Counted from the stretch's first letter, positions 44,045-52,871 are shown. The stretch is DNA of 64,000 bases from an uncultured Bacteroidia bacterium (GCA_902785785.1 CADAAA010000006.1:140427-204426); one strand, 5' to 3'. Numbers and translations are program-made. Notes: generated from the letters alone by a model not told the origin.

Positions 44045-44923
44045 ATGTCCAAAGCGGAGAACAGAATGATGCGCCGGCGCCTTCGCAGCGCCTATCTTTC
44101 CACGGTGCTCAGCATCAGTCTCGTGCTGTTGCTGGTGGGCGTGGCGAGCCTGCTGCTGGTCAATGCGCGCGGCGTTTCGGACTATTTCAAGGAGCACATG
44201 CAGATATCCGTCCTGATGAAACCTGACATCAGCGACGCGCAGACGCTGGAGTACCAGGTCGAGCTTGACGCCATGGATTTCGTGCTTTCCACGGAGTTCA
44301 TTTCCAAGGCCCAGGGCACCCGCGAGATGGAGCAGATGCTGGGCGAGGGCTTCCTTGATATATTCGAGGCTTCGCCGATCCCGGCGTCGGTCAATGTCCG
44401 GCTGAAAGCCGGGTACGTGTCGCCGGACAGCCTCGACCTCGTCAAGTCCGCGATCATGGAGTCGCCCCTCGTGGACGAGGTCGAGTACCAGCAGTCCCTT
44501 ATCGAGGCGCTCAACGCCAATCTCAAGAAGATATCCCTGGTGCTCGGCATCCTCATCGTGCTGCTGCTCTTCATCTCCTTCGTGCTGATCAACAATACCG
44601 TCCGCCTGAACGTCTTCGCCCGGCGCTTCACCATCCATACGATGAAGCTCGTCGGCGCCACGCGTTCGTTCATCAGGGGCCCGTTCCTTGTCCAGGCGGT
44701 GTTCCAGGGGCTTTTCTCCGCCTTCATCGCCATCCTCCTGCTGATCGGACTGCTGTTCTTCGTGCGCAGCGAGTTCGCCCAGCTCTTCGAGATATTCTCG
44801 CTTAGGCTGCTGCTGATGGTGATGGGCATCGTGCTGGTCAGCGGTGTGCTCATCTGCGTGGTCAGTACCTATTTCGTCGTAAACAAGCTTGTCGCTTCCG
44901 GCAAGGATGAACTATACTATTGA
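44045..44923 (+). CDS. ftsX: Cell division protein FtsX (permease-like)
   Basis: 292 residues from the ATG at 44045 with the MacB-type permease layout: one N-terminal helix (TVLSISLVLLLVGVASLLLV), a periplasmic loop of about 120 residues (SVLMKPDISDAQTLEYQVEL, then DEVEYQQSLIEALN), and three C-terminal helices (ILIVLLLFISFVLINN, LFSAFIAILLLIGLLFFV and MVMGIVLVSGVLICVVS). It pairs with FtsE to activate septal peptidoglycan hydrolases; ftsE is not adjacent here. It overlaps the next gene by one base and heads the ftsX-DUF3098-uppP cluster. Confidence 0.9.
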   Translation: MSKAENRMMRRRLRSAYLSTVLSISLVLLLVGVASLLLVNARGVSDYFKEHMQISVLMKPDISDAQTLEYQVELDAMDFVLSTEFISKAQGTREMEQMLGEGFLDIFEASPIPASVNVRLKAGYVSPDSLDLVKSAIMESPLVDEVEYQQSLIEALNANLKKISLVLGILIVLLLFISFVLINNTVRLNVFARRFTIHTMKLVGATRSFIRGPFLVQAVFQGLFSAFIAILLLIGLLFFVRSEFAQLFEIFSLRLLLMVMGIVLVSGVLICVVSTYFVVNKLVASGKDELYY

Positions 44924-45171
44924 TGATGGAAGACAATCCTAAGATGGCCATTACCCGCAAGGGTCTGACGCAGCTCATCATCGGTCTGCTGGTGATGGTT
45001 GCGGGCTATATCCTGATGATGGGAGGAGGGGTCAAGGACCCTCAGGTGTTCAACTATGACATGTTCGATTTCAGGCGCATCGTGGCCGCTCCGCTGGTAA
45101 TCGTCGCCGGCGTCGTGATCGAAGTGCTCGCGATAATGGGTGTCCTGAAAGGACGCAAGGGCAAGGAGTAG
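44923..45171 (+). CDS. DUF3098 small membrane protein
   Basis: 82 residues with two hydrophobic helices, LIIGLLVMVAGYILMMGGG and VAAPLVIVAGVVIEVLAIMGV. The ATG at 44923 overlaps the ftsX stop; a second ATG follows at once. DUF3098 is found in Bacteroidota between ftsX and uppP; no function is known. The tight spacing implies a role in division or wall lipid recycling. Confidence 0.8.
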   Translation: MMEDNPKMAITRKGLTQLIIGLLVMVAGYILMMGGGVKDPQVFNYDMFDFRRIVAAPLVIVAGVVIEVLAIMGVLKGRKGKE

Positions 45172-45174
45172 GAG

Positions 45175-45981
45175 ATGGACTGGTTGCAGGCTCTCATCCT
45201 CGGACTGGTGCAGGGACTAACGGAGTTCCTGCCCGTCAGCAGCAGCGGCCACCTCGCCATCGGCCGCGAAATCCTCGGCGTCGAGGCGGCGGAGGACCTC
45301 GTTTTCGAGATCACCGTCCACGTCGCCACCGTCCTCGCCACCATCATCGTGTTCCGCAAGCAGATATGGAAGCTGCTCTGCGGACTGTTCAAGTTCAAAT
45401 ACAACGACGAGACCGACTACATTCTCAAGATATGTGTGTCGATGATCCCCGTTTTCATCGTGGGAATGTTCTTCAAGGACAAGGTCGAGTCGCTCTTTTC
45501 TTCTCTTCTGGTGGTCGGCCTCGCACTTGTCGTTACCGCCATGCTGCTGCTCTTCTCCGACATCTACGGAGGCCGTGGCAAGGTCGCTGCGCGCCGGTAC
45601 CGCAACGGCATCGGCTGGTGGCAGGCGCTGACGGTCGGCATCGGCCAGGCATTCGCCGTGATCCCCGGCCTTTCCCGCTCCGGAACGACCATCAGCACCG
45701 GTCTGCTTTGCGGTGTCAAGCGTGAGGCAGTGGCGCAGTTCTCGTTCCTCATGGTGCTCGTACCCATCCTCGGAGAGGCTTTCCTCGACCTGGTGGGAGG
45801 AGACGTGGCGGCATCATCCGTCGGGACGCTGCCGCTCCTGGTCGGCTTCCTCGCCGCGTTCGTGTCCGGACTTTTCGCCTGCAAGGTGATGATCGCCCTG
45901 GTCAAGAAGGCGAAACTCAGATGGTTCGCGCTCTACTGCGCCATCGTCGGCCTTGTCGTCATCATCTACACGATGCTGTAG
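45175..45981 (+). CDS. uppP: Undecaprenyl-diphosphatase UppP/BacA
   Basis: 268 residues, eight hydrophobic helices. It removes a phosphate from undecaprenyl diphosphate to recycle the lipid carrier for peptidoglycan and O-antigen. The family motifs are both present: GLTEFLPVSSSGHL (E-x3-PVSSSGHL, near 14-27) and the second PGLSRSGTTISTG (near 162-174), with the conserved Arg and Ser facing the periplasm. It lies 3 bp after DUF3098 and 3 bp before the lpxH-like gene. Confidence 0.95.
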   Translation: MDWLQALILGLVQGLTEFLPVSSSGHLAIGREILGVEAAEDLVFEITVHVATVLATIIVFRKQIWKLLCGLFKFKYNDETDYILKICVSMIPVFIVGMFFKDKVESLFSSLLVVGLALVVTAMLLLFSDIYGGRGKVAARRYRNGIGWWQALTVGIGQAFAVIPGLSRSGTTISTGLLCGVKREAVAQFSFLMVLVPILGEAFLDLVGGDVAASSVGTLPLLVGFLAAFVSGLFACKVMIALVKKAKLRWFALYCAIVGLVVIIYTML

Positions 45982-45984
45982 GCG

Positions 45985-46737
45985 ATGGCGGAGCGCAAGG
46001 GGGTATATTTCGTTTCAGACGTACATCTCGGGCTTGAGGTCAAGGACCCTGCGGACCGCGAGGCACGCTTCGTGTCCTTCCTCAGGGGCATCCCGAAGGA
46101 TACTACTCTGGCGCTGTATCTCCTGGGCGATATCTGGGATTTCTGGTACGAATACCGCGACGTAGTCCCGAAGGGATACGTCCGCGTCTTTGCCGCGCTC
46201 ATGGACCTCATGGACGCCGGGGTGAAGGTGTATTTCTTCCCCGGCAACCACGATATCTGGTGTTATGGCTATTTCGCTTCGATGGGCATCACCGTCGTGC
46301 ATGACCAGCCCCAGCTCGTAGAGATAGGGGGCAAGGTTTTCTGCATCGGGCACGGCGACGGGCTCGGCCCAGGCCTTGGCGGCTACAAGTTCATGAACTC
46401 CGTTTTCAAATGCCGGTTCGTGCAGCGGCTGTTCAGCACGCTGCATCCCTGGATAGCCTTCAGGCTCGGAAACGGATGGTCGCGGCACAGCCGCCTGGCC
46501 CGCAATGAGGAATATGTCTTCAAGGGCCCTGAGGAGCCTTTATACAAGTGGGCGCTTGACTTCTCGGAGCGCACGCACGTCGACTGCTTCATCTTCGGGC
46601 ACCTGCATGCGCAGGTCGACCTGACGCTGCCCACAGGGGCGCGCCTGATCGTGATGAAAGACTGGATGGACCGGTCTCAGTACTGGTATTTCGACGGGAT
46701 CTTGGTCGGAGTGGGCCACTCCATGAACACCGAATAG
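45985..46737 (+). CDS. lpxH: UDP-2,3-diacylglucosamine diphosphatase-like metallophosphoesterase
   Basis: 250 residues with calcineurin-type metal sites: VSDVHLG, LLGDIWDFW, FPGNHDIW, IGHGDGLG and FGHLHAQVD. LpxH releases UMP from UDP-2,3-diacylglucosamine in lipid A synthesis. A cytoplasmic membrane-peripheral enzyme is expected and no signal peptide is seen. Similar-sized lpxH-like enzymes exist in Bacteroidales, so the name is likely but not certain. Its last 61 bp overlap the convergent DUF4294 gene. Confidence 0.82.
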   Translation: MAERKGVYFVSDVHLGLEVKDPADREARFVSFLRGIPKDTTLALYLLGDIWDFWYEYRDVVPKGYVRVFAALMDLMDAGVKVYFFPGNHDIWCYGYFASMGITVVHDQPQLVEIGGKVFCIGHGDGLGPGLGGYKFMNSVFKCRFVQRLFSTLHPWIAFRLGNGWSRHSRLARNEEYVFKGPEEPLYKWALDFSERTHVDCFIFGHLHAQVDLTLPTGARLIVMKDWMDRSQYWYFDGILVGVGHSMNTE

Positions 46738-47363
46738 TACAGGCGGTCGAACTCTCCCGCCTCCCATGCCTTGACGAGCTCCTCGGTCTTCGCGTCCTGG
46801 CCCTTCGGGTCGTACGCGCTCTTGAGGTTCTGGCCGAACAGGCGCGCGACGCCCTGCCAGAACACGGCTGACACGCTGCTCCTGTAGTCCTTGACGATCT
46901 TGTACGAAGTCCTGGAAGTCTCACGGTCGACAAGGCGCATCAGCAGCTGGCCCTGTGAGACGGTCATCTTGCGGATGATGGGCTCGAAGTCCTTGAGCAC
47001 CTGCTTCTGCCATTCGTTGGTGTAACGGTTCTCCTCGGCTCTCTTGAAATGGTTGGCCTCGATGGTGCTGTCGACATGGTTCAGCACGTGGCTGACCATT
47101 ATGGCGTAGGGATATACCTTGTTGAAATTGTAGACGAGCTTGTAGTAGTTGCGCCAGTCCTTCCTGTCGCGGCGCGTTCCCTTGGGGAAACACCAGACGG
47201 GCGGAAGCTCGTCGTAGAAGATGGTGTCGCCCTGGTCTATGTAGTATGCCATGTACACGCCTTTCTGGCCCTTGTTCTGCGCGGCGGAACGTGGGCTCTG
47301 GATACCGGTCGCCAGGAGGATGGCGGCGACGACGGCGACAAGTATGGCGGTACTTTTCTTCAC
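46677..47363 (-). CDS. DUF4294 secreted or membrane-anchored protein
   Basis: 228 residues from a GTG at 47363 that gives MKKSTAILVAVVAAILLA, a signal sequence or N-terminal anchor. An earlier TTG at 47372 lies inside the -7 box and is unlikely. The body matches DUF4294 (DTIFYDELPPVWCFPKG, YYKLVYNFNKVYPYA, MTVSQGQLLMRLVDRETS), a Bacteroidota family of unknown function, with long amphipathic helices. The 3' end overlaps lpxH by 61 bp on the opposite strand. Confidence 0.78.
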   Translation of the reverse strand: MKKSTAILVAVVAAILLATGIQSPRSAAQNKGQKGVYMAYYIDQGDTIFYDELPPVWCFPKGTRRDRKDWRNYYKLVYNFNKVYPYAIMVSHVLNHVDSTIEANHFKRAEENRYTNEWQKQVLKDFEPIIRKMTVSQGQLLMRLVDRETSRTSYKIVKDYRSSVSAVFWQGVARLFGQNLKSAYDPKGQDAKTEELVKAWEAGEFDRLYYSVFMEWPTPTKIPSKYQY

Positions 47364-47369
47364 AACTTG

Positions 47370-47377
47370 CAAATATA
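47370..47377 (-). promoter_or_regulatory. DUF4294 promoter -7 box
   Basis: Minus-strand TATATTTG only 7 bases before the GTG start, implying a very short leader. Confidence 0.5.
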
Positions 47378-47412
47378 AGGACTTTTTTCCGCTTCAAATA
47401 TCCGGCCATATT

Positions 47413-47525
47413 TTTTCGGCGCCGCCGTAACAGGCCTTCGGGAGCATTTGCCCGGAACGGGTCCGCGTTGCGTGAAACGCACTTAGCGGATAGCGACCGA
47501 AGGCCTGTTACGGCGGTGTCGAAAA
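47413..47525. repeat. Hairpin element, copy B, upstream of rplP
   Basis: Arms 47413-47441 and 47497-47525 pair over 29 bases with two mismatches; 20 consecutive bases next to the loop are perfect. The 55-base loop holds GAGCATTT, two bases and CCGGAACGGGTC, then a mini-hairpin (GCGTT, six bases, AACGC) and ACTTAGCGGA. The loop elements match copy A (16636-16752) while both arms and the mini-hairpin stem differ in sequence but keep pairing. It separates the DUF4294 promoter region from the ribosomal operon. Confidence 0.7.
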
Positions 47526-47747
47526 CCAGGCGAAATAGTTTTTCACAGGGTGTGTTAAGTCGTTGAAAAAACGAAAATTAACTATTCGGATTCCGTGTCG
47601 AAAATAAGTGAAAAATTATCTTAAAAATATTTCATATTCAGGTTTTTTTTGTATCTTTGCAGTCCCCAAATTGAGGAGAAGTGTGCCCAACCAGCTGATT
47701 CTCAGGTATTTAGGGAAGTTTGAAATTTATTTTAAAGTTATACAGAG
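47526..47747 (+). promoter_or_regulatory. Promoter and leader of the rplP-rplQ ribosomal operon
   Basis: An AT-rich stretch leads to TATCTTTG (47652-47659), an exact -7 box, preceded by a T-rich segment. A leader of about 85 bases follows to the rplP ATG. The leader has a GAGGAGAA stretch that could pair with TTCTC about 20 bases on, which may be regulatory. No gene is seen here, and no S10-operon ribosomal gene precedes it. Confidence 0.6.
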
Positions 47748-48167
47748 ATGTTACAACCTAAGAGAACAAAATTTAGAAGGGAACAGAAAGGCCGCATGAA
47801 AGGCAATGCCCAGAGGGGTAACCAGCTTGCGTTCGGTTCCTTCGGACTCAAGACTCTCGAGAATTGCTGGCTTACCGCCCAGCAGATTGAGGCCGCCCGT
47901 CAGGCTATCTCGCGCTATATGAACCGTGAGGGTCAGATCTGGATCAGGGTCTTCCCTGTCAAGCCGGTCACCAAGAAGCCCCTCTCCACCCGTATGGGTA
48001 AAGGTAAGGGAGATCCCTACGGATTCGTAGCTCCGATCACTCCCGGCCGCATCATCTTCGAGGCCGAGGGCGTGTCCCTTCCGATCGCAAAGGAGGCTAT
48101 GCGCCTCGCAGCCAACAAGCTTCCGGTTGCCACCAAGTTTGTCGTGCGCAGAGATTATGTTGAATAA
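47748..48167 (+). CDS. rplP: Large subunit ribosomal protein L16
   Basis: 139 residues. It binds 23S rRNA near the A-site finger and the tRNA elbow. The basic N-terminus ([16 protein letters not shown]), [20 protein letters not shown] and [17 protein letters not shown] are family signatures, the last being the conserved loop. It is the first gene of this ribosomal cluster. In nearly all bacteria it follows rpsC, which is not present upstream. Confidence 0.97.
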   Translation: MLQPKRTKFRREQKGRMKGNAQRGNQLAFGSFGLKTLENCWLTAQQIEAARQAISRYMNREGQIWIRVFPVKPVTKKPLSTRMGKGKGDPYGFVAPITPGRIIFEAEGVSLPIAKEAMRLAANKLPVATKFVVRRDYVE

Positions 48168-48185
48168 TATTAATGGAGAAAGAAA

Positions 48186-48383
48186 ATGAAAGTTTCAGAA
48201 GTACGCGAAATGTCCATAGCGGATCTGCGCGACCGCATCGAGGTGGAGAAGTCCAATCTTGATACCATGAAGATCAATCATGCCATCTCTCCATTGGAGG
48301 ATACGTCCAGGTTCAGGAAGACCCGGCAGGATATTGCCCGCATGATCACTATCCTCGCTGAAAAAGAAAAATCACAGATTTAA
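48186..48383 (+). CDS. rpmC: Large subunit ribosomal protein L29
   Basis: 65 residues, two long helices with the pattern [20 protein letters not shown] and [20 protein letters not shown]29 sits beside the peptide exit tunnel and helps dock the chaperone trigger factor and SRP. Standard position between rplP and rpsQ, 18 bp after rplP. Confidence 0.95.
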   Translation: MKVSEVREMSIADLRDRIEVEKSNLDTMKINHAISPLEDTSRFRKTRQDIARMITILAEKEKSQI

Positions 48384-48394
48384 AAAGATATCCC

Positions 48395-48649
48395 ATGGAA
48401 AGAAATCTTCGCAAGGAAAGAATAGGCGTAGTGGTCAGCGACAAGATGGACAAGACCATCGTCGTGGCCTCCGAGGTCAGGGAGAAGCATCCCCTTTACG
48501 GCAAGTTCGTCAAGAGGACTACCAAGTTCGTCGCCCATGACGACAAGAACGAGTGCGGTGTCGGCGACACCGTCCGCATCATGGAGACCCGCCCGCTCAG
48601 CAAGACCAAGAATTGGAGATTAGTTGAAATCGTAGAAAAAGCCAAGTAA
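48395..48649 (+). CDS. rpsQ: Small subunit ribosomal protein S17
   Basis: 84 residues of OB-fold. Signatures are [18 protein letters not shown] and the terminal [20 protein letters not shown]. It is a primary 16S rRNA binder in the lower body. Start at ATG 48395 follows rpmC by 11 bp. Confidence 0.96.
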   Translation: MERNLRKERIGVVVSDKMDKTIVVASEVREKHPLYGKFVKRTTKFVAHDDKNECGVGDTVRIMETRPLSKTKNWRLVEIVEKAK

Positions 48650-48651
48650 TT

Positions 48652-49017
48652 ATGATACAGCAGGAAACACGTTTACAGGTAGCCGACAACAGCGGAGCGA
48701 AGGAAGTCCTTTGCATCCGTGTGCTTGGAGGTACCCATCACCGTTATGCCACTGTTGGCGACACTATCGTCGTGGCAGTCAAGAGCGCCATCCCCGGTTC
48801 CGACGCCAAGAAGGGCACTGTCACCAAGGCAGTCGTGGTCCGCACCAAGAAGGAGATCCGCAGGCCGGACGGTTCCTATATCCGTTTCGACGACAACGCA
48901 TGTGTCCTTCTCAACAACGCAGGCGAACTCCGCGGCACCCGTATCTTCGGCCCTGTCGCCAGGGAGCTCCGCGACCAATACATGAAGATCGTTTCACTGG
49001 CACCCGAGGTCCTTTAA
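48652..49017 (+). CDS. rplN: Large subunit ribosomal protein L14
   Basis: 121 residues, one of the best conserved ribosomal proteins. The [20 protein letters not shown] start, [20 protein letters not shown] and [13 protein letters not shown] are typical. It contacts L19 and helps the intersubunit bridge B8. It follows rpsQ by 2 bp. Confidence 0.97.
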   Translation: MIQQETRLQVADNSGAKEVLCIRVLGGTHHRYATVGDTIVVAVKSAIPGSDAKKGTVTKAVVVRTKKEIRRPDGSYIRFDDNACVLLNNAGELRGTRIFGPVARELRDQYMKIVSLAPEVL

Positions 49018-49029
49018 AAGTATAAGATC

Positions 49030-49347
49030 ATGAAGAAACTCAATATCAAGAAAGGCGATACCGTGTATGTAAACGCCGGTAACGACAAGGGCAAGACCGG
49101 AAAGGTCCTTTCCGTCATCCCCGCCAAGGACCGCGCCATCGTCGAGGGCATCAACCTCGTCAGCAAGCACACCAAGCCGAATGCAAAGCAGCCTCAGGGC
49201 GGCATCGTCAAGCAGGAGGCCGGCATCCATATTTCCAACCTTCAGCTTATCGACCCCCAGTCCGGCAAGCCCACCAGGGTCGGCCACAAGGTCGTCGATG
49301 GCAAGAAGATCCGTTACGCTAAAAAGTCAGGGGAGGAGATCAAATAA
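49030..49347 (+). CDS. rplX: Large subunit ribosomal protein L24
   Basis: 105 residues with an N-terminal KOW motif ([20 protein letters not shown]) and [13 protein letters not shown]24 starts 50S assembly and later flanks the exit tunnel. Normal length and position between rplN and rplE. Confidence 0.96.
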   Translation: MKKLNIKKGDTVYVNAGNDKGKTGKVLSVIPAKDRAIVEGINLVSKHTKPNAKQPQGGIVKQEAGIHISNLQLIDPQSGKPTRVGHKVVDGKKIRYAKKSGEEIK

Positions 49348-49349
49348 TT

Positions 49350-49952
49350 ATGGCAAAGAAAGCTACCAACAAGCCTGCAGAGGTGCTGGCAGTGCCCGCA
49401 GGATACGTACCTACTCTCAAGAAGGTCTATAAAGAGGAAATCGTGGAGAAACTCATGAAGCAGTTCTCCTATACTACCGTAATGCAGGTCCCCAGGCTCG
49501 TCAAGATCACCATCAACGAAGGTGTCGGCGACGCTACCCAGGACAAGAAGATCGTCGAGGAGGCAGCTGAAGAGCTCAGCCTCATCACCGGACAGAAGGC
49601 TGTCATCACCTCTTCTACCAAGGACGTCTCCAACTTCAAGCTCCGTAAGGGCATGCCCATCGGAACCAAGGTCACCCTCCGTGACGTGAAGATGTACGAG
49701 TTCCTCGAGAAACTCATCCGTGTCACCCTTCCCCGTATCCGTGACTTCAACGGCGTCGCCGAGAAGCTCGACGGTCAGGGCAACTACACCCTCGGTCTCA
49801 AGGAGCAGATCATCTTCCCCGAGATCGACATCGACAAGAACCCCCGCATCCACGGCCTTGAGATCACTTTCGTGACCACTGCCAAGACTGACGAAGAGGC
49901 TTACGCCCTCCTCAAGGAGTTCGGTATTCCGTTCAAGAAACATAATAAATAA
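49350..49952 (+). CDS. rplE: Large subunit ribosomal protein L5
   Basis: 200 residues, about 20 longer than the E. coli protein because of an N-terminal extension ([18 protein letters not shown]). Signatures: [33 protein letters not shown] and [20 protein letters not shown]. It binds 5S rRNA and the central protuberance. It follows rplX by 2 bp. Confidence 0.96.
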   Translation: MAKKATNKPAEVLAVPAGYVPTLKKVYKEEIVEKLMKQFSYTTVMQVPRLVKITINEGVGDATQDKKIVEEAAEELSLITGQKAVITSSTKDVSNFKLRKGMPIGTKVTLRDVKMYEFLEKLIRVTLPRIRDFNGVAEKLDGQGNYTLGLKEQIIFPEIDIDKNPRIHGLEITFVTTAKTDEEAYALLKEFGIPFKKHNK

Positions 49953-49960
49953 GAATATCT

Positions 49961-50230
49961 ATGGCAAAAGAATCAATGAAAGCCCGCGAGGTGAAGCGCG
50001 CCAAGATGGTCGCCAAGTACGCCGAGAAGAGGAAGGCTCTCAAGGAGGCCGGTGACTGGGCAGCTCTCGACAAGCTCCCCAAGAACTCTTCCGCCGTCCG
50101 TCTTCACAACCGCTGCTCCCTGACCGGTCGTCCGAAGGGATATATGCGTGAATTCGGCCTCAGCCGCATCCAGTTCCGCGAGATGGCCTCCAACGGCCTC
50201 ATCCCTGGAGTCAAGAAGGCTAGCTGGTAA
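49961..50230 (+). CDS. rpsN: Small subunit ribosomal protein S14 (zinc-free type)
   Basis: 89 residues. The C-terminal [20 protein letters not shown] is the S14 signature. No C-x-x-C pairs are present, so it is the long zinc-independent form. It helps assemble the 30S head. It is followed by a 90-bp gap with two hairpins, the longest gap inside the cluster. Confidence 0.96.
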   Translation: MAKESMKAREVKRAKMVAKYAEKRKALKEAGDWAALDKLPKNSSAVRLHNRCSLTGRPKGYMREFGLSRIQFREMASNGLIPGVKKASW

Positions 50231-50239
50231 ACATCCTGG

Positions 50240-50299
50240 CGCCGTGTGCGCCATATGATATAATATTAACAATCGGATATCGGGCGTCATGCAGACGCC
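50240..50299 (+). other. Two hairpins in the rpsN-rpsH gap
   Basis: GGCGC/GCGCC with a 5-base loop (50240-50254) and GGCGTC/GACGCC with a 5-base loop (50283-50299) lie in the only sizeable gap of the ribosomal cluster, just before rpsH. S8 regulates the spc operon by binding mRNA in some bacteria, so a translational control site is possible. There is no T run, so they are not obvious terminators. Confidence 0.45.
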
Positions 50300-50320
50300 G
50301 GTCCACAAACAGACAAAAAA

Positions 50321-50716
50321 ATGACTGATCCAATTGCAGATTATCTCACCAGGATCCGTAATGCTTACCTCGCCGGTAAGAAGGTCGTCGAGATCCCCAC
50401 TTCCAAGATGAAGGTGGCTCTCACCAAGATCCTCTGTGAGAAGGGTTACATCCTCAGCTACAAGCTGATCGACGAAAAGCCCCAGGGCACCATCAAGATC
50501 GCCCTCAAATATCATCCCCAGACCAAGGCTCCCGCGATCAAGAAGATCGAGCGCGTGTCCACCCCGGGTCTGAGGCGTTACACCGACGTGGAGAACATGC
50601 CGCGCGTCCTCAACGGCCTCGGCATCGCCATCATTTCCACTTCGAAGGGTATCATCACTGACAAGGAGGCGAAAGACCTCAACGTCGGCGGTGAGGTTGT
50701 TTGCTATGTTTATTAA
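50321..50716 (+). CDS. rpsH: Small subunit ribosomal protein S8
   Basis: 131 residues. N-terminal [19 protein letters not shown] and C-terminal [20 protein letters not shown] are family signatures. S8 is a primary 16S rRNA binder and, in other bacteria, the repressor of its own operon. The two hairpins just upstream are candidates for such a site. Confidence 0.96.
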   Translation: MTDPIADYLTRIRNAYLAGKKVVEIPTSKMKVALTKILCEKGYILSYKLIDEKPQGTIKIALKYHPQTKAPAIKKIERVSTPGLRRYTDVENMPRVLNGLGIAIISTSKGIITDKEAKDLNVGGEVVCYVY

Positions 50717-50736
50717 TTAAAAACGTACAGAATAAA

Positions 50737-51297
50737 ATGTCACGAATTGGTAAATTGCCTGTAAACCTTCCGGCCGGAGTGAGCGCAGAGATTCTCGACG
50801 GCAACGTTGTCAAGGTTAAAGGACCTCTTGGTGAGATGTGCCAGAAAGTTGATCCGGACATCGAGGTCACCATCGAGGGAAGTGAAATCAAATTCACCCG
50901 TCCTACGGACCAGCCCCGCCACCGTTCCATGCACGGTCTCTACCGCGCTCTCGTGAACAACATGGTCGTCGGCGTGTCCCAGGGTTTCGAAGTCAAGCAG
51001 GAGTTCGTCGGTGTCGGTTACCGCGTAGAGGTCCAGGGCCAGATGGTCATCCTCAACCTCGGTTATTCCCACAGCATCAATCTTCTCCTCCCCAAGGAGG
51101 TCAAGGCCGAGACTCCCCAGGTCAAGAAGGGTGAGAACCCCGTCCTCGTCCTCAAGAGCTGTGACAAGCAGCTTGTCGGCCAGGTGGCCGCCAAGATCCG
51201 CTCCTTCCGTGAGCCGGAGCCTTACAAGGGCAAGGGTATTAAGTATGTCGGCGAGCAGCTTCGTCGCAAGGCCGGTAAGTCTGCATCCGCTAAATAA
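50737..51297 (+). CDS. rplF: Large subunit ribosomal protein L6
   Basis: 186 residues from ATG 50737 (MSRIGKLPVNLPAGVS). An upstream ATG at 50701 lies inside rpsH and would add 12 residues, so it is rejected. Typical motifs: VKGPLGEMCQKVDPDIEV, RALVNNMVVGVSQGFEVK and REPEPYKGKGIKYVGEQLRR. It binds near the sarcin-ricin loop and the GTPase centre. Confidence 0.96.
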   Translation: MSRIGKLPVNLPAGVSAEILDGNVVKVKGPLGEMCQKVDPDIEVTIEGSEIKFTRPTDQPRHRSMHGLYRALVNNMVVGVSQGFEVKQEFVGVGYRVEVQGQMVILNLGYSHSINLLLPKEVKAETPQVKKGENPVLVLKSCDKQLVGQVAAKIRSFREPEPYKGKGIKYVGEQLRRKAGKSASAK

Positions 51298-51311
51298 TAG
51301 GAGATTGAGTT

Positions 51312-51674
51312 ATGGCATTGAATAGAATTGAAAGAAGAAGAAGGATTCACTACCGTATCCGCAAGCATGTCAGCGGGACCGCTGAGAAGCCGAGGATGAA
51401 TGTCTTCCGTAGCAACAAGCAGATCTACGTCCAGGTGATCGATGACGAGCAGGGCAAGACCCTCGTCGCCGCCGCATCCAACGACAAGGCCCTTGCCGCC
51501 CAGTGCAAAGGCAAGACCGGTATCGAGGCCGCTGCCATCGTCGGCAAGGCCATCGCAGAGCGCTGTCTCGAGAAGGGTATCACCACCATCGCTTTCGACC
51601 GTGGCGGTTACCTTTTCCATGGCAGGGTGAAAAGTTTGGCAGACGCTGCCCGCGAAGGCGGCCTTAAATTCTAA
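51312..51674 (+). CDS. rplR: Large subunit ribosomal protein L18
   Basis: 120 residues. [21 protein letters not shown] at the start and [19 protein letters not shown] in the second half are typical, as is the [22 protein letters not shown] terminus. It delivers 5S rRNA to the 50S subunit together with L5. Confidence 0.96.
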   Translation: MALNRIERRRRIHYRIRKHVSGTAEKPRMNVFRSNKQIYVQVIDDEQGKTLVAAASNDKALAAQCKGKTGIEAAAIVGKAIAERCLEKGITTIAFDRGGYLFHGRVKSLADAAREGGLKF

Positions 51675-51684
51675 TTGAAAGACT

Positions 51685-52203
51685 ATGGCAAATACAAATG
51701 TTAAGAGAGTAAAGACCTCTGACCTTGAACTCAAGGACAGACTCGTCGCCATCCAGAGGGTGACCAAGGTCACCAAGGGCGGACGTCACTTCCGTTTCGC
51801 GGCCATCGTCGTCGTCGGTGACGAGAACGGCGTTGTGGGCTATGGTCTGGGCAAGGCCAACGAAGTCACTTCGGCCATCGCCAAGGGTGTCGAGGATGCC
51901 AAGAAGAATCTTGTCAAGATCCCGATCATCAATACTACCATTCCTCACGAGCAGGAGGCCAAGTTCGGCGGTTCCCGCGTTTTCATGAAGCCCGCAGCTC
52001 CCGGTACCGGTGTCAAGGCCGGTGGTGCTATGCGCGCCGTCTTCGAGTCGGCCGGCATCCAGAACGTTCTGGCCAAGTCCAAGGGTTCTTCCAACCCTCA
52101 CAACCTCGTCAAGGCCACCATCGCCGGCCTTACCGAGATGAGGGACGCCTACACCGTAGCCGGACTCCGCGGTATCCCCATGAGCAAAGTGTTTAACGGA
52201 TAA
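51685..52203 (+). CDS. rpsE: Small subunit ribosomal protein S5
   Basis: 172 residues. Two S5 signatures: [20 protein letters not shown] and the C-terminal [20 protein letters not shown] with [14 protein letters not shown]5 contributes to decoding accuracy and mRNA unwinding at the entry tunnel. It follows rplR by 10 bp. Confidence 0.97.
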   Translation: MANTNVKRVKTSDLELKDRLVAIQRVTKVTKGGRHFRFAAIVVVGDENGVVGYGLGKANEVTSAIAKGVEDAKKNLVKIPIINTTIPHEQEAKFGGSRVFMKPAAPGTGVKAGGAMRAVFESAGIQNVLAKSKGSSNPHNLVKATIAGLTEMRDAYTVAGLRGIPMSKVFNG

Positions 52204-52218
52204 GAGGAGGGCAAGATT

Positions 52219-52401
52219 ATGGCAAAACTCAGAATTACACAGGTTATCAGCTCCAACGGTGAGACCCGCAGGCAGATCGCGAATCTTCGCTGCCTCGGTA
52301 TCCGCAGGATGCATCAGACAGTCGAGGTGGAGAAGACCCCCGTTTCGATGGGCATGCTTGAGAAGGTCCGTCACCTCGTAAAGGTTGAAGAAATTGACTA
52401 A
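52219..52401 (+). CDS. rpmD: Large subunit ribosomal protein L30
   Basis: 60 residues with LRITQVISSNGETRRQIANL and LGIRRMHQTVEVEKTP, the short bacterial form of L30. Normal place between rpsE and rplO. Confidence 0.95.
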   Translation: MAKLRITQVISSNGETRRQIANLRCLGIRRMHQTVEVEKTPVSMGMLEKVRHLVKVEEID

Positions 52402-52416
52402 GAGGAGGATCGGATT

Positions 52417-52866
52417 ATGAAACTTGAAAATTTGACCCCCGCCAAGGGCGCTACCAAGAATAGCAAGAGAATCGGCCGTGGAGAAGGCTCCGGTAAGGGC
52501 GGCACCGCCACCCGTGGTACCAAGGGAGCACAGGCTCGCGCCGGTTATGAGCACAAGATCGGTTTTGAAGGCGGCCAGATGCCTATCCAGAGAAGGCTTC
52601 CCAAGTTCGGCTTCAAGAACCCCACCCGCGTAGAGTACAAGGCCGTCAACGTGGCTGCCGTCCAGGCTGTCGCCGAGGCGCTCTCCGTCTCCGAGATCAA
52701 TACTGAGGATCTCGTGAGGGCAGGTCTCGCTTCCAAGAACGACCTCGTGAAGGTCCTTGGCAACGGCGAGTTCACCGCAGCCCTTAACGTCACCGCCCAT
52801 GCATTCTCCAAGTCCGCTGTCTCCAAGATCGAGGCTGCCGGTGGAAAGGCTATCGTAATCGAGTAA
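52417..52866 (+). CDS. rplO: Large subunit ribosomal protein L15
   Basis: 149 residues. The Gly-rich N-terminal tail (GRGEGSGKGGTATRGTKG) and GFEGGQMPIQRRLPKFGFKN are signatures. The tail reaches into 23S rRNA domains II and V during late assembly. It is followed by secY after 5 bp. Confidence 0.96.
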   Translation: MKLENLTPAKGATKNSKRIGRGEGSGKGGTATRGTKGAQARAGYEHKIGFEGGQMPIQRRLPKFGFKNPTRVEYKAVNVAAVQAVAEALSVSEINTEDLVRAGLASKNDLVKVLGNGEFTAALNVTAHAFSKSAVSKIEAAGGKAIVIE

Positions 52867-52871
52867 GGAAA

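Noticed and set aside
47413-47525. Integron attC site
   Set aside because: Long imperfect hairpin with variable arms resembles attC, but the terminal RYYYAAC and GTTRRRY core sites are absent in copy A and not placed correctly in copy B, and no integron integrase is seen.
47608-47799. A 63-codon frame over the rplP leader
   Set aside because: It crosses the promoter -7 box and overlaps the rplP start in another frame; no recognisable protein.
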